From assembly GCF_021440195.1 (NCBI RefSeq), contig NZ_JAJTSZ010000004.1, positions 372,001 to 436,000 on the forward strand: DNA of 64,000 bases, in the 5' to 3' direction. This document shows, piece by piece, positions 26,386-36,565 of the stretch (within the stretch, counting starts at the first letter, position 1; each line of letters opens with the position of its first letter). The stretch is from Dyadobacter sp. CY356. Its GTDB lineage: Bacteria; Bacteroidota; Bacteroidia; Cytophagales; Spirosomataceae. The notes beneath the pieces are model-generated. The model was not told the origin of the DNA. It saw only the letters and a program-made list of their open reading frames with translations, and did not search any database. A program made the translations under genes and the position numbers.

Positions 26386-27750
26386 TCAATAAAAAACCTC
26401 CACACTATTTCCTTTCAAAGCTTTCAGCTCGCTGGCATATTTTTTCTCAACCTCTTTGTTGATAAACGGATTTCCACGTAAGTACACTTTATCAAGTTTT
26501 TTAAATTTCACCAGTGTCGAGGGGAATTCGGGAAGATTGTTGCCTGAAATGTCAAGTTCGTGCAAACTATCCAAAGCCATGATTTCATTCGGAAAATTAT
26601 AAAACCAGTTATATCCCAGATCCAAAACATTCAATTTTTTCATTTCCGCCAAACTTGCAGGCAGCTTGCTAAGCTTATTATGATGAGCATAAAGCGTATG
26701 AACATTCGTCAGTCTGCCCAGATGCTCCGGAAGCGCTTTAAGCTGATTATGACTGACAGCCAACTGTGTCAGATTTTTCAATCCGGTTATAGATGCGGGC
26801 AAACTTTCAAGTTGATTGTAATACAAATCGAGTACTTCAAGGCCTTTCATTTTCTTTATTCCTTTTGGTAAGATGGTAATTTCAGATTTGTAAAAATTAA
26901 GATCTCTAACTTTTTTCAGTTTCCGAAAACTACGGTCAGACAAATTGCTAAGTTTATTTCCACCTAAACCAAACGATGATAAGTTTTTGCAGGCCCTGGC
27001 AGCAGCTGGAATATTGGTAAATTTATTTTCTTTGAGATTCAGTAATTCCAGCGACTTATTTTTAGTCAATACAAGATTTTTATTTGTTAGCTTGTTGCCA
27101 TCCAGATGCAATTGTTTCAAACGTGGCAACCGCTTGAATTCAATTTTCACTTTGGTCAACTCGTTTCCGCTCAGATATATTTCTTCCGTATTAGGAAAAC
27201 GATAAATAACATCTGGTAAAGATTTTAATTCCAGCTGATTAAAAAATATTTTCTTAATTTTCAGGGAATCTTTAAAGGCGATAGCTTCTTCAATATTGAC
27301 CACCGAACTATCCGTTTGCCTAACCTGCCTTTTTATAACTTGTTTGCCTAAACGCAGTAAGATGGTTAATCTGAATGGCTTCTGCGGTTTTTCTGTCAAT
27401 TTCCAGTTCGTAACATTTTCAGAAAAAGATTTCTTAAATACCTGATTCAGCGAATCGCGGTCATAATTTGTAGGCTCAATGTTAAAAATGAGATAATCCA
27501 CACTTCCCTTTTGATTCACTAACACCTGCGCAAAGACAGATATTCCCGGATTCAGATCGCTTGCAACTACTGCATTTAATGATTTTTCCACAAGGCTCAT
27601 TGTTTCCATAGATTCATGTTCTTCATAATCTTCGGGCAGCATATGCACAGGAAAATTGGCCTTTTTAGCATCCTCGTGCGTCCAGATATGTACCTGGGCA
27701 AGGGATGCCTGCGCAATCAGCATTAAAATAAATGAAAGTATGATTTTCAT
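26386..27750 (-). CDS. Secreted leucine-rich repeat protein
   Basis: The 454-aa protein has a signal peptide (MKIILSFILMLIAQASLAQ), an N-terminal TonB-C-like region (about 45-150; ISVFAQVLVNQKGSVDYLIF) and about 11 leucine-rich repeats from about 165 to 440 with the pattern LxxLxLxxNxLxxLP (for example LDLYYNQLESLPASI, LAVSHNQLKALPEHL). Such repeats bind proteins. It is probably periplasmic or on the cell surface; no membrane anchor is seen. Expressed upstream of the Rpn-like gene on the same strand with a 75-bp gap. Confidence 0.85.
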   Translation of the reverse strand: MKIILSFILMLIAQASLAQVHIWTHEDAKKANFPVHMLPEDYEEHESMETMSLVEKSLNAVVASDLNPGISVFAQVLVNQKGSVDYLIFNIEPTNYDRDSLNQVFKKSFSENVTNWKLTEKPQKPFRLTILLRLGKQVIKRQVRQTDSSVVNIEEAIAFKDSLKIKKIFFNQLELKSLPDVIYRFPNTEEIYLSGNELTKVKIEFKRLPRLKQLHLDGNKLTNKNLVLTKNKSLELLNLKENKFTNIPAAARACKNLSSFGLGGNKLSNLSDRSFRKLKKVRDLNFYKSEITILPKGIKKMKGLEVLDLYYNQLESLPASITGLKNLTQLAVSHNQLKALPEHLGRLTNVHTLYAHHNKLSKLPASLAEMKKLNVLDLGYNWFYNFPNEIMALDSLHELDISGNNLPEFPSTLVKFKKLDKVYLRGNPFINKEVEKKYASELKALKGNSVEVFY

Positions 27751-27835
27751 AGCAGCTATAATTAAATTGAATATACAATGATAACTAAAAACAATTTAAC
27801 ATAACTAATTAATTAGTCGAAAAGATTTTGTTAGT

Positions 27836-27879
27836 AAAAAACCCTGTAAATAAGCTTGACGCTTTCTTCACAGGGTTTT
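27836..27879 (-). terminator. Rho-independent terminator of the polyprenyl synthase gene
   Basis: AAAACCCTGT (from about 27837) pairs with ACAGGGTTTT (27870-27879), with an inner GC/GC extension across a short loop. On the minus strand it ends in a U run. It lies 36 bp after the stop at 27916. Confidence 0.8.
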
Positions 27880-27915
27880 CAATTTATTGATTTGACGGAT
27901 AATTCAGCTTGAAAA

Positions 27916-28890
27916 TCACTTACTTCTTTCAATAGTATATTGTACCAGATTTTCCAGAGCGGTGCGATGCGCCGAGTCCGGAAATTCGTTTAGCAAAGCC
28001 TGTGCTTCACTCACGTAACGCCGCATGATTTCTTCAGCATATTTAAGGCCACCAGAGTCTTTCACAAAAGAAATAACTTCCAGCACTTTATCCGGCTTAT
28101 GACTTTCATTACGAATGATATTGATCATTTTACGTTTTTCCAGCCACGGCGCCTTATTAAGTGCATAAATAAGCGGAAGTGTCATTTTCTTTTCCTTGAT
28201 ATCGATCCCAAGCGGTTTACCGATTTCATCTTCACCATAATCAAAAAGATCATCTTTAATCTGAAATGCAATTCCTACCTTTTCGCCAAAAGCGTGCATC
28301 CGTTTGATCACCTCCGCACCCGCACCAACAGAACAGGCTCCAACTGCACAGCAGGACGCGATCAATGAGGCCGTTTTCTGTCTTATAATTTCGTAATAAA
28401 CCGCTTCGTTGATATCAAGCCTACGTGCTTTTTCGATTTGGAGTAATTCGCCTTCGCTGATTTCACGCATTGCCGTTGATACAATTTTCAGCAGTTCAAA
28501 CTCATTATGCTCAACAGAAAGCAGAAGACCGCGTGAAAGCAAATAGTCACCAACGAGAACGGCAATTTTATTTTTCCATAAAGCATTAACGGAGAAGAAA
28601 CCACGACGATAATTTGAATCGTCCACCACATCATCATGAACCAGTGTGGCAGTATGTAAAAGCTCGATGAATGAAGCACCCCGGTAAGTTGATTCTGTAA
28701 TCGGGCCGCAAACGCCGGCAGACAGAAATACAAACATTGGCCTGAGCTGTTTCCCTTTACGGCGTACGATGTAATTCATGATCTGGTCGAGCAGCATTAC
28801 ATCACTTTTCATAAACTGGCGAAACTTGTGCTCAAAAGCCTTCATTTCATCCGCAATAGGAGCTTGAATATCCTTTATTGAAAGGGTCAT
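27916..28890 (-). CDS. ispB: Polyprenyl (octaprenyl-type) diphosphate synthase
   Basis: The 324-aa enzyme condenses isopentenyl diphosphate units to make a long isoprenoid chain, probably the menaquinone side chain. It has the first aspartate-rich motif DDVVDD (86-91) preceded by ELLHTATLVH, GKQLRPMFVFL near the front, the second motif DDLFDYGED (about 216-224) and GKPLGIDIKEKKMTLPLIYAL. The product length cannot be read reliably, so ispB is a functional label. It is monocistronic. Confidence 0.9.
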   Translation of the reverse strand: MTLSIKDIQAPIADEMKAFEHKFRQFMKSDVMLLDQIMNYIVRRKGKQLRPMFVFLSAGVCGPITESTYRGASFIELLHTATLVHDDVVDDSNYRRGFFSVNALWKNKIAVLVGDYLLSRGLLLSVEHNEFELLKIVSTAMREISEGELLQIEKARRLDINEAVYYEIIRQKTASLIASCCAVGACSVGAGAEVIKRMHAFGEKVGIAFQIKDDLFDYGEDEIGKPLGIDIKEKKMTLPLIYALNKAPWLEKRKMINIIRNESHKPDKVLEVISFVKDSGGLKYAEEIMRRYVSEAQALLNEFPDSAHRTALENLVQYTIERSK

Positions 28891-29204
28891 ATTAATTACA
28901 GGAAGTCTTAATCTACCTCCAAATATTGAAAGGCTATACAGCGCAGTTTAGTTCAAAAATCACTGCATTCTCTGCTGCTGTACTTTAATCCTCAAATTTG
29001 GAATAAAATCTTCTCTTTATACCTATTTTAGAATGAAAATGTTTAAAATTGAAAATATGAAAATGGAAAATCAGCGAATTGAGTAGAACCACGCAGAAAA
29101 ACCGTTATGTAACCCGGGAAGTGTGACTTTGAATTAAAAGTAATAAACTAAACTAAAATCAAAATAGCTGAAGGCCGCTTGCCGACAGCCGAAAGCAATA
29201 AAAT
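28891..29204. other. Intergenic region between ispB and the patatin gene
   Basis: This 314-bp divergent gap is AT-rich and shows no plausible gene. Its only distinct content is a 7-bp periodic GCYGANN repeat at 29166-29196, just before the downstream ATG. Promoters for both flanking genes must lie here, but I could not identify a clear -33/-7 pair. Confidence 0.6.
29166..29196. repeat. 7-bp periodic GCYGANN repeat upstream of the patatin gene
   Basis: Heptamers GCTGAAG, GCCGCTT, GCCGACA, GCCGAAA, GC end 8 bp before the ATG at 29205. Confidence 0.55.
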
Positions 29205-30116
29205 ATGAAGGCACTCGTGCTTGGAGGTGGATCAATGAAAGGAGCTTTTCAGGTTGGCGCCATTCAGTCTGTACTTGAAAAGGGTTTTGAGCCCGATATG
29301 GTTTATGGAATTTCTGTTGGTGCGCTGAACACGACTTTTTTAGCCAATGAAACAGGCCGCCAGCATATGGAAGAAAACGGCAAGCTAAACTGGCCGCTTG
29401 CGGGCAGAAAACTACTTGAATTCTGGATTAAGAATATAAGGCAGCCACAGGATATTTCAACGCTTCGTTCGCGCGTTATGTTAGGTATGAACACGCTCAT
29501 GAGCCGCTTTGATGGTTTGGTTGATCCTACGCCTCTGCATTTGCTGATCAGGAAAAATGTTAAGGACAAATATTTAAAAAATAGCCCTGCGCGGATAAAA
29601 GTGGGTGCCGTGAACGTGCAAAGCGGCGAAATTAAATATGTGACACCACAGGAACCGCATTTCCTTGACTACGTACGCGCCAGCTCATCTATTCCGATGC
29701 TTATGCCAGCCATCGCAATCGGAAATCAAATGTATCTGGACGGCGGTTTAAGGGAAGTAGCGCCCATACGGCAGGCCATAGCAGACGGTGCCACGGAAAT
29801 TGTTGTGATCGCCTGCCATTCCCCGCATTTGTATCAGCCGGAAGGAATGAATGCAAGAAACCTGATCATGCTTGTGGAAAGAGTACGTGATATCACCGTG
29901 AATGAATATGCGAACAGCAACATCATCTGGGCGGAATCATATGTTGACAGGTCCATTTTACGTGGTGTTCCTATGAAACTGACGGTCATTCGCCCAACTT
30001 CTCCACTGGTTCTGGACATGCAGCATTTTACCTCCGATGATATTTCAAGACTGATTATTGAAGGTTATAGAATTGGTATTGAAACGCTTAACAAAGTGGA
30101 AGAGATAAAACAATAA
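29205..30116 (+). CDS. Patatin-like phospholipase
   Basis: The 303-aa protein has the patatin oxyanion loop GGGSMKG (7-13), the nucleophile elbow GISVG with Ser37, and the catalytic Asp179 in LDGGL, i.e. a complete Ser-Asp dyad. No signal peptide or membrane segment is seen, so it probably acts on lipids in the cytoplasm or at the inner membrane. A lipoprotein glycerophosphodiesterase gene follows 32 bp downstream, which suggests a joint role in phospholipid turnover. Confidence 0.88.
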   Translation: MKALVLGGGSMKGAFQVGAIQSVLEKGFEPDMVYGISVGALNTTFLANETGRQHMEENGKLNWPLAGRKLLEFWIKNIRQPQDISTLRSRVMLGMNTLMSRFDGLVDPTPLHLLIRKNVKDKYLKNSPARIKVGAVNVQSGEIKYVTPQEPHFLDYVRASSSIPMLMPAIAIGNQMYLDGGLREVAPIRQAIADGATEIVVIACHSPHLYQPEGMNARNLIMLVERVRDITVNEYANSNIIWAESYVDRSILRGVPMKLTVIRPTSPLVLDMQHFTSDDISRLIIEGYRIGIETLNKVEEIKQ

Positions 30117-30148
30117 AGGAAATCTGATTACAAAAAAAAACTCAGCTA

Positions 30149-31048
30149 ATGTTAGCAAAACGTTTGAAAGACCCCTACCCAATCCTCTTGCTGTTACTTT
30201 TAACATCTTGTGTCCCTTCGCGTCAATTTGCATCGGTTACTTATAATTGCAATTTCAGCAAGACAGGAAGTTTAAGTGCGCATCTAAAACCGTCCAACCG
30301 GTTTGTGCCGATGATCATGGCGCATCAGGGAGGAACGGAAGACGGATATCCCGGAAATTGCATGGCAACTTTTGAAAACACTTATCAGAATGTTCCGTGT
30401 GTGATGCTGGAATTTGATATCCGGATGACAGCCGACAGTATGCTGGTTTTGTCGCACGACAATGAGTTGGAAAAGCGCACCAACGGAACTGGTTTGCTCA
30501 ATCAGCAGCAATGGAAAGATGTGAAACAACTGCGTTTGAAGGATGACAAAGGATTACTGACCAAAAATAAAATTCCTTCATTCAAAGAAGTACTGGATTG
30601 GAGTCAGGACAAAAACCTGATTTTGATCGTTGATAAAAAACCGGAAACGGATATTGTGAAAACGATCCGTATGCTGAAAGAAAATAATGCCTTGCAAAAA
30701 TCCGTTGTGATCTGTTATTCTCTCGAAGAAGCAAAAACGGTTTACGCACTGGAACCCACGCTGATGATCGCGGTTGGATTTAATAGCTGGGAACATATTT
30801 CCAACGTAGAAAAATCAGGATTGCCGTTAGAAAACCTGGTTGCGCTTACCCCAAAAGAACTTCAGGCCGAATCATTTTATATGAAAGTGCATTCGATGAA
30901 GATTATTACTTCACTTGGTACTAATGGAAATATTGATACCCTGAACACAGAAATTTCCGCACCTATGTATAATAAAATATGGGAAAGCGGTGCTGATATT
31001 ATCTGTACCGATCAGCCGATATTTGTGCATTCTTTGTTTCAGAAGTGA
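30149..31048 (+). CDS. Lipoprotein glycerophosphodiester phosphodiesterase
   Basis: The 299-aa protein has a lipobox LLTSC with Cys at about 21, so it is an envelope lipoprotein. The GDPD barrel begins IMAHQGGTEDGYPGNCMATFENT (catalytic His near 59), followed by LEFDIRMTADSMLVLSHDNELEKRTNGTG with the metal and second His residues, and ends IICTDQP. GDPD enzymes hydrolyse glycerophosphodiesters to glycerol-3-phosphate. It lies after the patatin-like gene, a logical pairing of deacylation with head-group cleavage. Confidence 0.88.
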   Translation: MLAKRLKDPYPILLLLLLTSCVPSRQFASVTYNCNFSKTGSLSAHLKPSNRFVPMIMAHQGGTEDGYPGNCMATFENTYQNVPCVMLEFDIRMTADSMLVLSHDNELEKRTNGTGLLNQQQWKDVKQLRLKDDKGLLTKNKIPSFKEVLDWSQDKNLILIVDKKPETDIVKTIRMLKENNALQKSVVICYSLEEAKTVYALEPTLMIAVGFNSWEHISNVEKSGLPLENLVALTPKELQAESFYMKVHSMKIITSLGTNGNIDTLNTEISAPMYNKIWESGADIICTDQPIFVHSLFQK

Positions 31049-31076
31049 GGCTATCAGCAGTCGGCTATCGGCTCTC
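31049..31076. repeat. 7-bp periodic repeat after the GDPD gene (inverted orientation)
   Basis: The block begins directly after the stop codon. Its reverse complement reads GCCGATA, GCCGACT, GCTGATA, GCC, the same heptamer family as at 14618 and 2014. Confidence 0.55.
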
Positions 31077-31146
31077 AAATAATATTGAATCCGGGCCATC
31101 TGGGCCGTAGCAAAACCACCTAAAAATAAAACTTTTAATAACGTTC

Positions 31147-31198
31147 ATAACAAGAAAACGGCTCAGTCAAAAATTTGACTGAGCCGTTTTCTTGTTAT
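31147..31198. terminator. Long bidirectional terminator
   Basis: A perfect 25-bp stem (31147-31171 with 31174-31198; core AAACGGCTCAGTC / GACTGAGCCGTTT) has only a two-base apparent loop. It lies between the convergent GDPD and TonB receptor genes. Confidence 0.9.
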
Positions 31199-31222
31199 TC
31201 TTATCTGACAAATCAGACCATA

Positions 31223-34200
31223 TTAGTTAAAGATATAGCGAATACCAATCTGAGCCTGCCAAACACTGTTAACAGATAAGTTCGGAGTAAAAGAATCTTT
31301 AAGTAATACATTTTGTCCGCCGATAACCTGTGTAGCCAATCTGTAAACAGGCTTTCCGTCAGCACCAACAGATGCCAATGCAAGCGGATTGAATGTAGTT
31401 GCCTGGTTGCCTAATCCCCATTTGTCATGAATAAGGTTTCCTACGTTAAGAATATCTCCACGAAACTGGATAACATTTCTTTTTTGTTTTTTACCAACCG
31501 CAATGTAGAATTCCTGAACCACTGTGAAGTCAAAACGTGATAACCATGGGAAAGCACCACCATTACGTTCTGCATATTTTCCACGGCGACTTTTCAGATA
31601 GTCGTTTCCATTGATGTATGCGTCAAATGCAGCCTGCTGTTGTTCAGGAGAATAAACCGTAGTTACAACGTTAGGAGCAGTACCATTTGTAACCGTAAGC
31701 GAAGAAAACGATAACTCAGAAGCAGATTTAGGAACGTAGATCAAATCATTTGAAGTCTGACCGTCACCATTCAAATCCTGGTTAAGTGTGTAAGAAATCT
31801 TAGCACCACTTGTAGAAACCGCTGCCAATGTAAACATCGTTGATCCACCGAAAGTACCACCGTAATTGATTTTGTAGTTTATCACACCCACAATACGGTG
31901 ACGCAAATCGTTATCCGAGTAAGTCAATGGCAAGTAGTTCTGACCTGTTGTGGTTGGAACGTTCGCCTGTACTGTACTTCCTACAAATGCGATATCTTTC
32001 GCTTGTCCGTAAGTATAAGAAACAAAGCCACCGAAACCTCTTGTAGTTGGCTTTTCCAATTTCACAGTTGCGATGTAAGAATTTCCTTTTTTAGTGTTTT
32101 TAAGTACAAAAACGTTTGACACAGCCGGGTTAATAAATCTTGCAACTGCAACTGTATTGGCAGCACCCGAACCTGAACTTGTTACGCCTGATGCCGGAAA
32201 GCGAGGACGGTTATCGTCTCCTGCGAAGGTACGGTCCGGCGCTTTCAGGTTAGCGTCAATGTAACGAAGACCATTAATTGTTTTGTTGTAAATGAATTCA
32301 ACAGTTCCAATTAATCCCAAAGGTAGTCTTTGATCAACAGCAATATTAGATTTCCAGATCTGAGGATATTTCAAATTCTGATCTGATGCGTTAATTGCGT
32401 AAGGAGGCAGTTTCGTTATATCAGTGCCTGTTGTCGGTACATAACGGCTCGGATCCGTAGTAAACGCATAAGCCGTTGTATTGGTTATGTTAATTACTCC
32501 CGTATTTACACCATTATTACCCAACTGGTTTGAGATTAAAACTTCTGGAATACGAGATACAAACACACCTGTTCCTCCACGAAGCTGCGTAGTTTTGTCG
32601 CCTTTCACATCCCAGTTAAATCCGATACGTGGTGAGATCAACAAACGAGTTTTTGGAAAGGTACCAGTAGTTACTTTATAATCAGCGCCATTTTCATCCT
32701 TAAACGTCATACCCGCAACAACCGTGTTATTAAAATCTTTCGCGGTAGAATTATCGTAAGCAAACACGTCTCCACGGATACCTGCTGTAATTTTAAGGTT
32801 TGGAGTAGCCTGATATTCATCTTGTACATAAGCACTATACAAATTTCTTTTCAAAGTTTGCAAAGGCTCACCACCACCTGGAATTAAAGAATAACGCAGG
32901 TTATAACGGTTTACTGCAACAGGAGAAATGTTAGACGTAGGATTGGCAATAGAAGCCAAAGCAGCCGTTTTAAAATCAGCAATCGAGTTGTAAACATAAA
33001 CTCCGTTTGATGACGGGAAGAAAACGTTGTTTGAAGTAAAATGTTCAAAAACTACACCTGCTGTGAAAGTATGCTTACCTGCATAATAACTGAAATTGTT
33101 CGTGATGTTGAATGTCGAATAATTCAGTTTGTTGTTCGGTGTGAAAGGATCAAATCCAATCGTAGTGTAAGTACTACCGTCTTTCAGAATGTCAATGGTT
33201 GGGAAAACAGCAGTTTTGTACGTTCTGTCTTCGATCTGTTTGTTGTAAGTAACAACAAGATCATTAGCAAATTTACCTCCAAAGTTCGAAGTCAACTCAG
33301 CTGCAACCGAACGTGTGTTATCTGCGATCAGGTAACCTGTATTTTGAGACGACATAGCAAGCGAACTATTGGTACGGTTACCATTTCCTGCTGTGTTGCT
33401 ACTGTTACTTGCACTGATAAGCTGATCTGATTCTGAATCATGGTGTGAGTAACGTACCGACAATTTATGTTTATCGTTGATGTTATAATCAAGACGGATA
33501 AGTCCTTTTGTACTTTTGATTTTGTTGTTAAATCCGTCAAGCGCGCCCATGTCGTAGTTGAAGTTTTGTTTCATAAATGAACTCAAATCTTCCAGATCCG
33601 AAGCCAGAACACGTGAAACGTTAGTTCCGGATTGTCCGCGGTTCAATGACCATGTCAATGCAGGCGTGCTGCTTGTAAATCTTTCTGCATTAATGAAGAA
33701 AAACAGTTTATTCTTGATCAACGGACCGCCCAAACGGAAACCCCATGTTTTTTCGCTAAGATTTGGTTTGGGTGTGATAGGTTGATCACCATTACCTTTT
33801 TTAGCAACCATGTCGCTTCCACGGAAAAGGTGGTAAGCAGAACCAGATAATTCGTTTGTTCCAGAACGTGTAACCGCGTTAATACCAGCACCTGTAAAAC
33901 CTGACTGACGCACGTCAAACGGCGCAACATTTACCTGAACCTGATCAAGCGCGTCCAAAGAAACAGCACTTGTACCTGTACGACCACCCGCCTGCGCAGA
34001 AGAACCTAAACCAAAACCATTGTTGAATACAGATCCGTCAATTGTAATGTTGTTGAAACGTGCATCCTGACCGGCAAATGATTGTCCGTTACCATAAGGA
34101 TTGTATTTCGTGATATCACTGATCGAACGACCGATTGTCGGCGTAGAGTTGATAGCGTTACGGTCAAATGATGTAGATGCACCATTACGATCGGAGCTGA

Positions 34201-34606
34201 AAACATCACTACGCGAAGTAGAAATAACAACTTCCTGCAAAGCAGTACCTTCTTCGGCCAGTTTAAAGCTGACATCGGCACTTGTTCCCAGGTCAGCAGA
34301 AATGTTTTCTGTTACCTGGTCTTTGAAGCCTACGAAAGAAACAGTAACTGTGTAAGGACCTCCAACACGCACACCCGGAAGTGTGTAAAAACCTTTTTCA
34401 TTTGTAATAGTACCATAACGGCTTCCCGATGGCGTGTGCACCGCTACAACAGTGGCACCCGGGAGTTCAGATCCTTTACCATCTGTTACTCTACCGGTAA
34501 TGGTCGACGACGTAACCTGAGCCTGGACTACTCCGCTCAGAAACGACAAGGCAAATGCGAACAGCGCGCAAAACGCTGATCTGAAAAGTAAACTTTTCCA
34601 GTTCAT
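31223..34606 (-). CDS. Oar-like TonB-dependent receptor with carboxypeptidase-regulatory domain
   Basis: The 1127-aa outer-membrane protein has a signal peptide (ends VVQAQ), a CarboxypepD_reg domain (about 35-120; [42 protein letters not shown]), a degenerate plug ([44 protein letters not shown]) and a large barrel ending in [12 protein letters not shown]. This arrangement is that of Oar-type receptors, which often transport or bind large substrates. Its codon use (for example frequent CGT, GTA, AAC) differs from neighbours in a way that suggests strong expression. It is monocistronic. Confidence 0.9.
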   Translation of the reverse strand: MNWKSLLFRSAFCALFAFALSFLSGVVQAQVTSSTITGRVTDGKGSELPGATVVAVHTPSGSRYGTITNEKGFYTLPGVRVGGPYTVTVSFVGFKDQVTENISADLGTSADVSFKLAEEGTALQEVVISTSRSDVFSSDRNGASTSFDRNAINSTPTIGRSISDITKYNPYGNGQSFAGQDARFNNITIDGSVFNNGFGLGSSAQAGGRTGTSAVSLDALDQVQVNVAPFDVRQSGFTGAGINAVTRSGTNELSGSAYHLFRGSDMVAKKGNGDQPITPKPNLSEKTWGFRLGGPLIKNKLFFFINAERFTSSTPALTWSLNRGQSGTNVSRVLASDLEDLSSFMKQNFNYDMGALDGFNNKIKSTKGLIRLDYNINDKHKLSVRYSHHDSESDQLISASNSSNTAGNGNRTNSSLAMSSQNTGYLIADNTRSVAAELTSNFGGKFANDLVVTYNKQIEDRTYKTAVFPTIDILKDGSTYTTIGFDPFTPNNKLNYSTFNITNNFSYYAGKHTFTAGVVFEHFTSNNVFFPSSNGVYVYNSIADFKTAALASIANPTSNISPVAVNRYNLRYSLIPGGGEPLQTLKRNLYSAYVQDEYQATPNLKITAGIRGDVFAYDNSTAKDFNNTVVAGMTFKDENGADYKVTTGTFPKTRLLISPRIGFNWDVKGDKTTQLRGGTGVFVSRIPEVLISNQLGNNGVNTGVINITNTTAYAFTTDPSRYVPTTGTDITKLPPYAINASDQNLKYPQIWKSNIAVDQRLPLGLIGTVEFIYNKTINGLRYIDANLKAPDRTFAGDDNRPRFPASGVTSSGSGAANTVAVARFINPAVSNVFVLKNTKKGNSYIATVKLEKPTTRGFGGFVSYTYGQAKDIAFVGSTVQANVPTTTGQNYLPLTYSDNDLRHRIVGVINYKINYGGTFGGSTMFTLAAVSTSGAKISYTLNQDLNGDGQTSNDLIYVPKSASELSFSSLTVTNGTAPNVVTTVYSPEQQQAAFDAYINGNDYLKSRRGKYAERNGGAFPWLSRFDFTVVQEFYIAVGKKQKRNVIQFRGDILNVGNLIHDKWGLGNQATTFNPLALASVGADGKPVYRLATQVIGGQNVLLKDSFTPNLSVNSVWQAQIGIRYIFN

Positions 34607-35351
34607 AAATTTTTGGGGATTTGAGTAATTGAGTTAGTAGGGTCATTCAAGTTGCTGAATGAATTTTCGTGTAAAATAATAGTTTTTTTTACTCTTAAGC
34701 AATTACGTGCTTCCTACTAAAATACTATACTTAACTTCGCAACTAGCTGATTTATTGGAATAATGCAGAATATAAAATCAATAATTCAATATTTTTTATC
34801 CAATGTTTTATTAATGTTAAATCTGTTATCAAGTATGGATTTTATCAAAAAACTTGGCTACAAAACCGAAATTTTCTTTGGCTCCCAAATTACTATTATT
34901 CAACATTTGACTAAAATTTTGAAATTATTTCAACAAAGAGCAGGTATCAACGAGAAAACCATTATCAAAACTTGGCTTTTGTTTAATTAAAAAATTTAAG
35001 AATGGTCAATCACGTCTGTTACTGCAACTACGAAATCTACAATTCTAATTGCTAATTTTACATATTTACTCACTCTGAATTGAAATCATTTCGTAAGGCC
35101 TTAAATTTGATTTAAAACTTTGATAATAAGTATTTTATCTATTATTAATTAAAAACTAACCTATTTCAATGTTAAGAATTTGTTAAGTTTCCGACTGATT
35201 TAACTTTTCATCTCAGAAAAATCGTGGTCATATTTACATTAATTTTCTTAAAAAATATTTAACAGGGGAAATAAGTATCTGTTGGGTACTTTTGTAAGCG
35301 CTTTTTCTATTTCTCCACCGGTTTGGCAAAACATTTTATTTTTCCTTCAAA
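34607..35351. other. Long AT-rich intergenic region
   Basis: This 745-bp divergent gap separates the Oar-like receptor from the esterase gene. It is strongly AT-rich. One frame of 75 codons (34763-34990) exists, but its low-complexity Ile/Leu/Lys/Asn content and lack of a recognisable family make it unconvincing. I see no tRNA, hairpin terminator or repeat. The only signal-like site is TACTTTTG at 35287-35294. Confidence 0.55.
35287..35294 (+). promoter_or_regulatory. Candidate -7 box (TACTTTTG) of the esterase gene
   Basis: The octamer matches the Bacteroidota TAnnTTTG element, 57 bp upstream of the ATG at 35352. A matching -33 TTTG is not evident. Confidence 0.35.
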
Positions 35352-36122
35352 ATGCAACTTAATTTTAAAAAAATAGGCGAAACAGGCCCCGCCCTGATCA
35401 TACTTCACGGCGTTTTCGGATTCCTTGACAACTGGCTAACGATCGGTAAAACCATTTCCGACCAAGGTTTCATAGTATACCTGGTAGATCAAAGACATCA
35501 CGGACGGTCGCCACACGAAGGCTCACTTGATTTCCCGACACTTGCAGAAGATCTTAAAGAATTTCTGGAACAGCAGAATCTTGTTTCACCTATCCTGCTT
35601 GGGCATTCCATGGGTGGCAAAACGGTGATGGAATATGCAGTGCGCTATCCTGACACTTTTGAAAAACTTGTCGTTGTTGACATTGGACCAAAACAATATC
35701 CCATGCACCATACCAAAATTTTGCAGGGACTAAATGCTTTGCCGGTCGAAGATATTGAGAACCGTCAGCAGGCGGATGATTTTTTAAGCCAATATGAACC
35801 GATTTTGGCAGTAAGACAATTCCTCTTGAAAAATCTGTATAGAAAAGAAGATGGCGGTTTTGACTGGCGTTTTAATTTGCCGGTGCTGACAACGGATATG
35901 GCAAAAGTAGGTGCGCCAATAACAACTGAAAAACCGGTTGAAACCTCTACCCTGTTTATGCGTGGTGAAAAATCAAATTATATTCTGGATGAAGACTGGA
36001 ACGATATCCTGAAAATATTCCCGAATGCAAAACTGGAAACCATAGCTGATGCAGGTCACTGGGTGCAGGCGGAGCAGCCGAAAGTTTTTGTGGGGCATTT
36101 GCTGGCGTTTTTGAAATCCTGA
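35352..36122 (+). CDS. Alpha/beta-hydrolase, YbfF-like esterase
   Basis: The 256-aa cytoplasmic hydrolase has the oxyanion HGVFGFLDNW near the front, DQRHHGRSPHEG, the nucleophile elbow GHSMGGKT (Ser about 91) and the catalytic His in ADAGHWVQAEQP. This pattern matches the YbfF acyl-CoA/malonyl-CoA thioesterase-like esterases. Its stop is immediately followed by the stop of the convergent lipoprotein gene (36122/36123). Confidence 0.87.
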   Translation: MQLNFKKIGETGPALIILHGVFGFLDNWLTIGKTISDQGFIVYLVDQRHHGRSPHEGSLDFPTLAEDLKEFLEQQNLVSPILLGHSMGGKTVMEYAVRYPDTFEKLVVVDIGPKQYPMHHTKILQGLNALPVEDIENRQQADDFLSQYEPILAVRQFLLKNLYRKEDGGFDWRFNLPVLTTDMAKVGAPITTEKPVETSTLFMRGEKSNYILDEDWNDILKIFPNAKLETIADAGHWVQAEQPKVFVGHLLAFLKS

Positions 36123-36560
36123 TTATTCGGCTCTGACATATTTGGATCTTGCTGAGGAACAACGGGCAATCATCATCTGATTCCCGTTTGGTTCAATATT
36201 ATAAGTAGAACAAAAAGCAACGCCACAGTTAAAGGTTGAGCAGTTGGCAGAATAAGAAACAGATGTTCTCGGCTTAACTTCAAATCGCCTATTATTGATA
36301 ATGTAGATATAAGGTGAACAGCAACCTGTCTTTCCATTTTCATCAATTAAGATACCATCAAAACGAAAATTCAGATAAACGGTTTCATAGCCAGCAAATG
36401 GCACCCAAACCTTTTCTCCGTTGACAATTTGTTCTACTTCTACAAGATACCATTTCCCAACCAGCGGTTTCATAATTTCGTCTGGTTGGGTATTGATCTT
36501 ATCTTTCTTACAGTTACATAAAAAAAGGAATAACAGCGGGATGTAGAAAAATCTTTTCAT
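36123..36560 (-). CDS. Cysteine-rich small lipoprotein, paralogue 1 of 4
   Basis: The 145-aa protein has a lipoprotein signal (MKRFFYIPLLFLFLCNCKKD) with lysine-rich residues after the lipid-modified Cys, as in surface-exported Bacteroidota lipoproteins. The mature part has a lipocalin-like strand pattern: LVGKWYLVEVEQ, KVWVPF, VYLNFRFDG, then GCCSP and later NCSTFNCGVAFC and RCSS. Six cysteines besides the lipidated one (and its neighbour) suggest disulfides. It is the last gene of a four-gene tandem array. Function unknown. Confidence 0.75.
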   Translation of the reverse strand: MKRFFYIPLLFLFLCNCKKDKINTQPDEIMKPLVGKWYLVEVEQIVNGEKVWVPFAGYETVYLNFRFDGILIDENGKTGCCSPYIYIINNRRFEVKPRTSVSYSANCSTFNCGVAFCSTYNIEPNGNQMMIARCSSARSKYVRAE

Positions 36561-36565
36561 CTATT

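Noticed and set aside
34763-34990. Possible 75-aa gene in the long gap upstream of the esterase
   Set aside because: It is AT-driven, rich in Ile, Leu, Lys and Asn, has no recognisable motif, and stands in a region with the composition of non-coding DNA.
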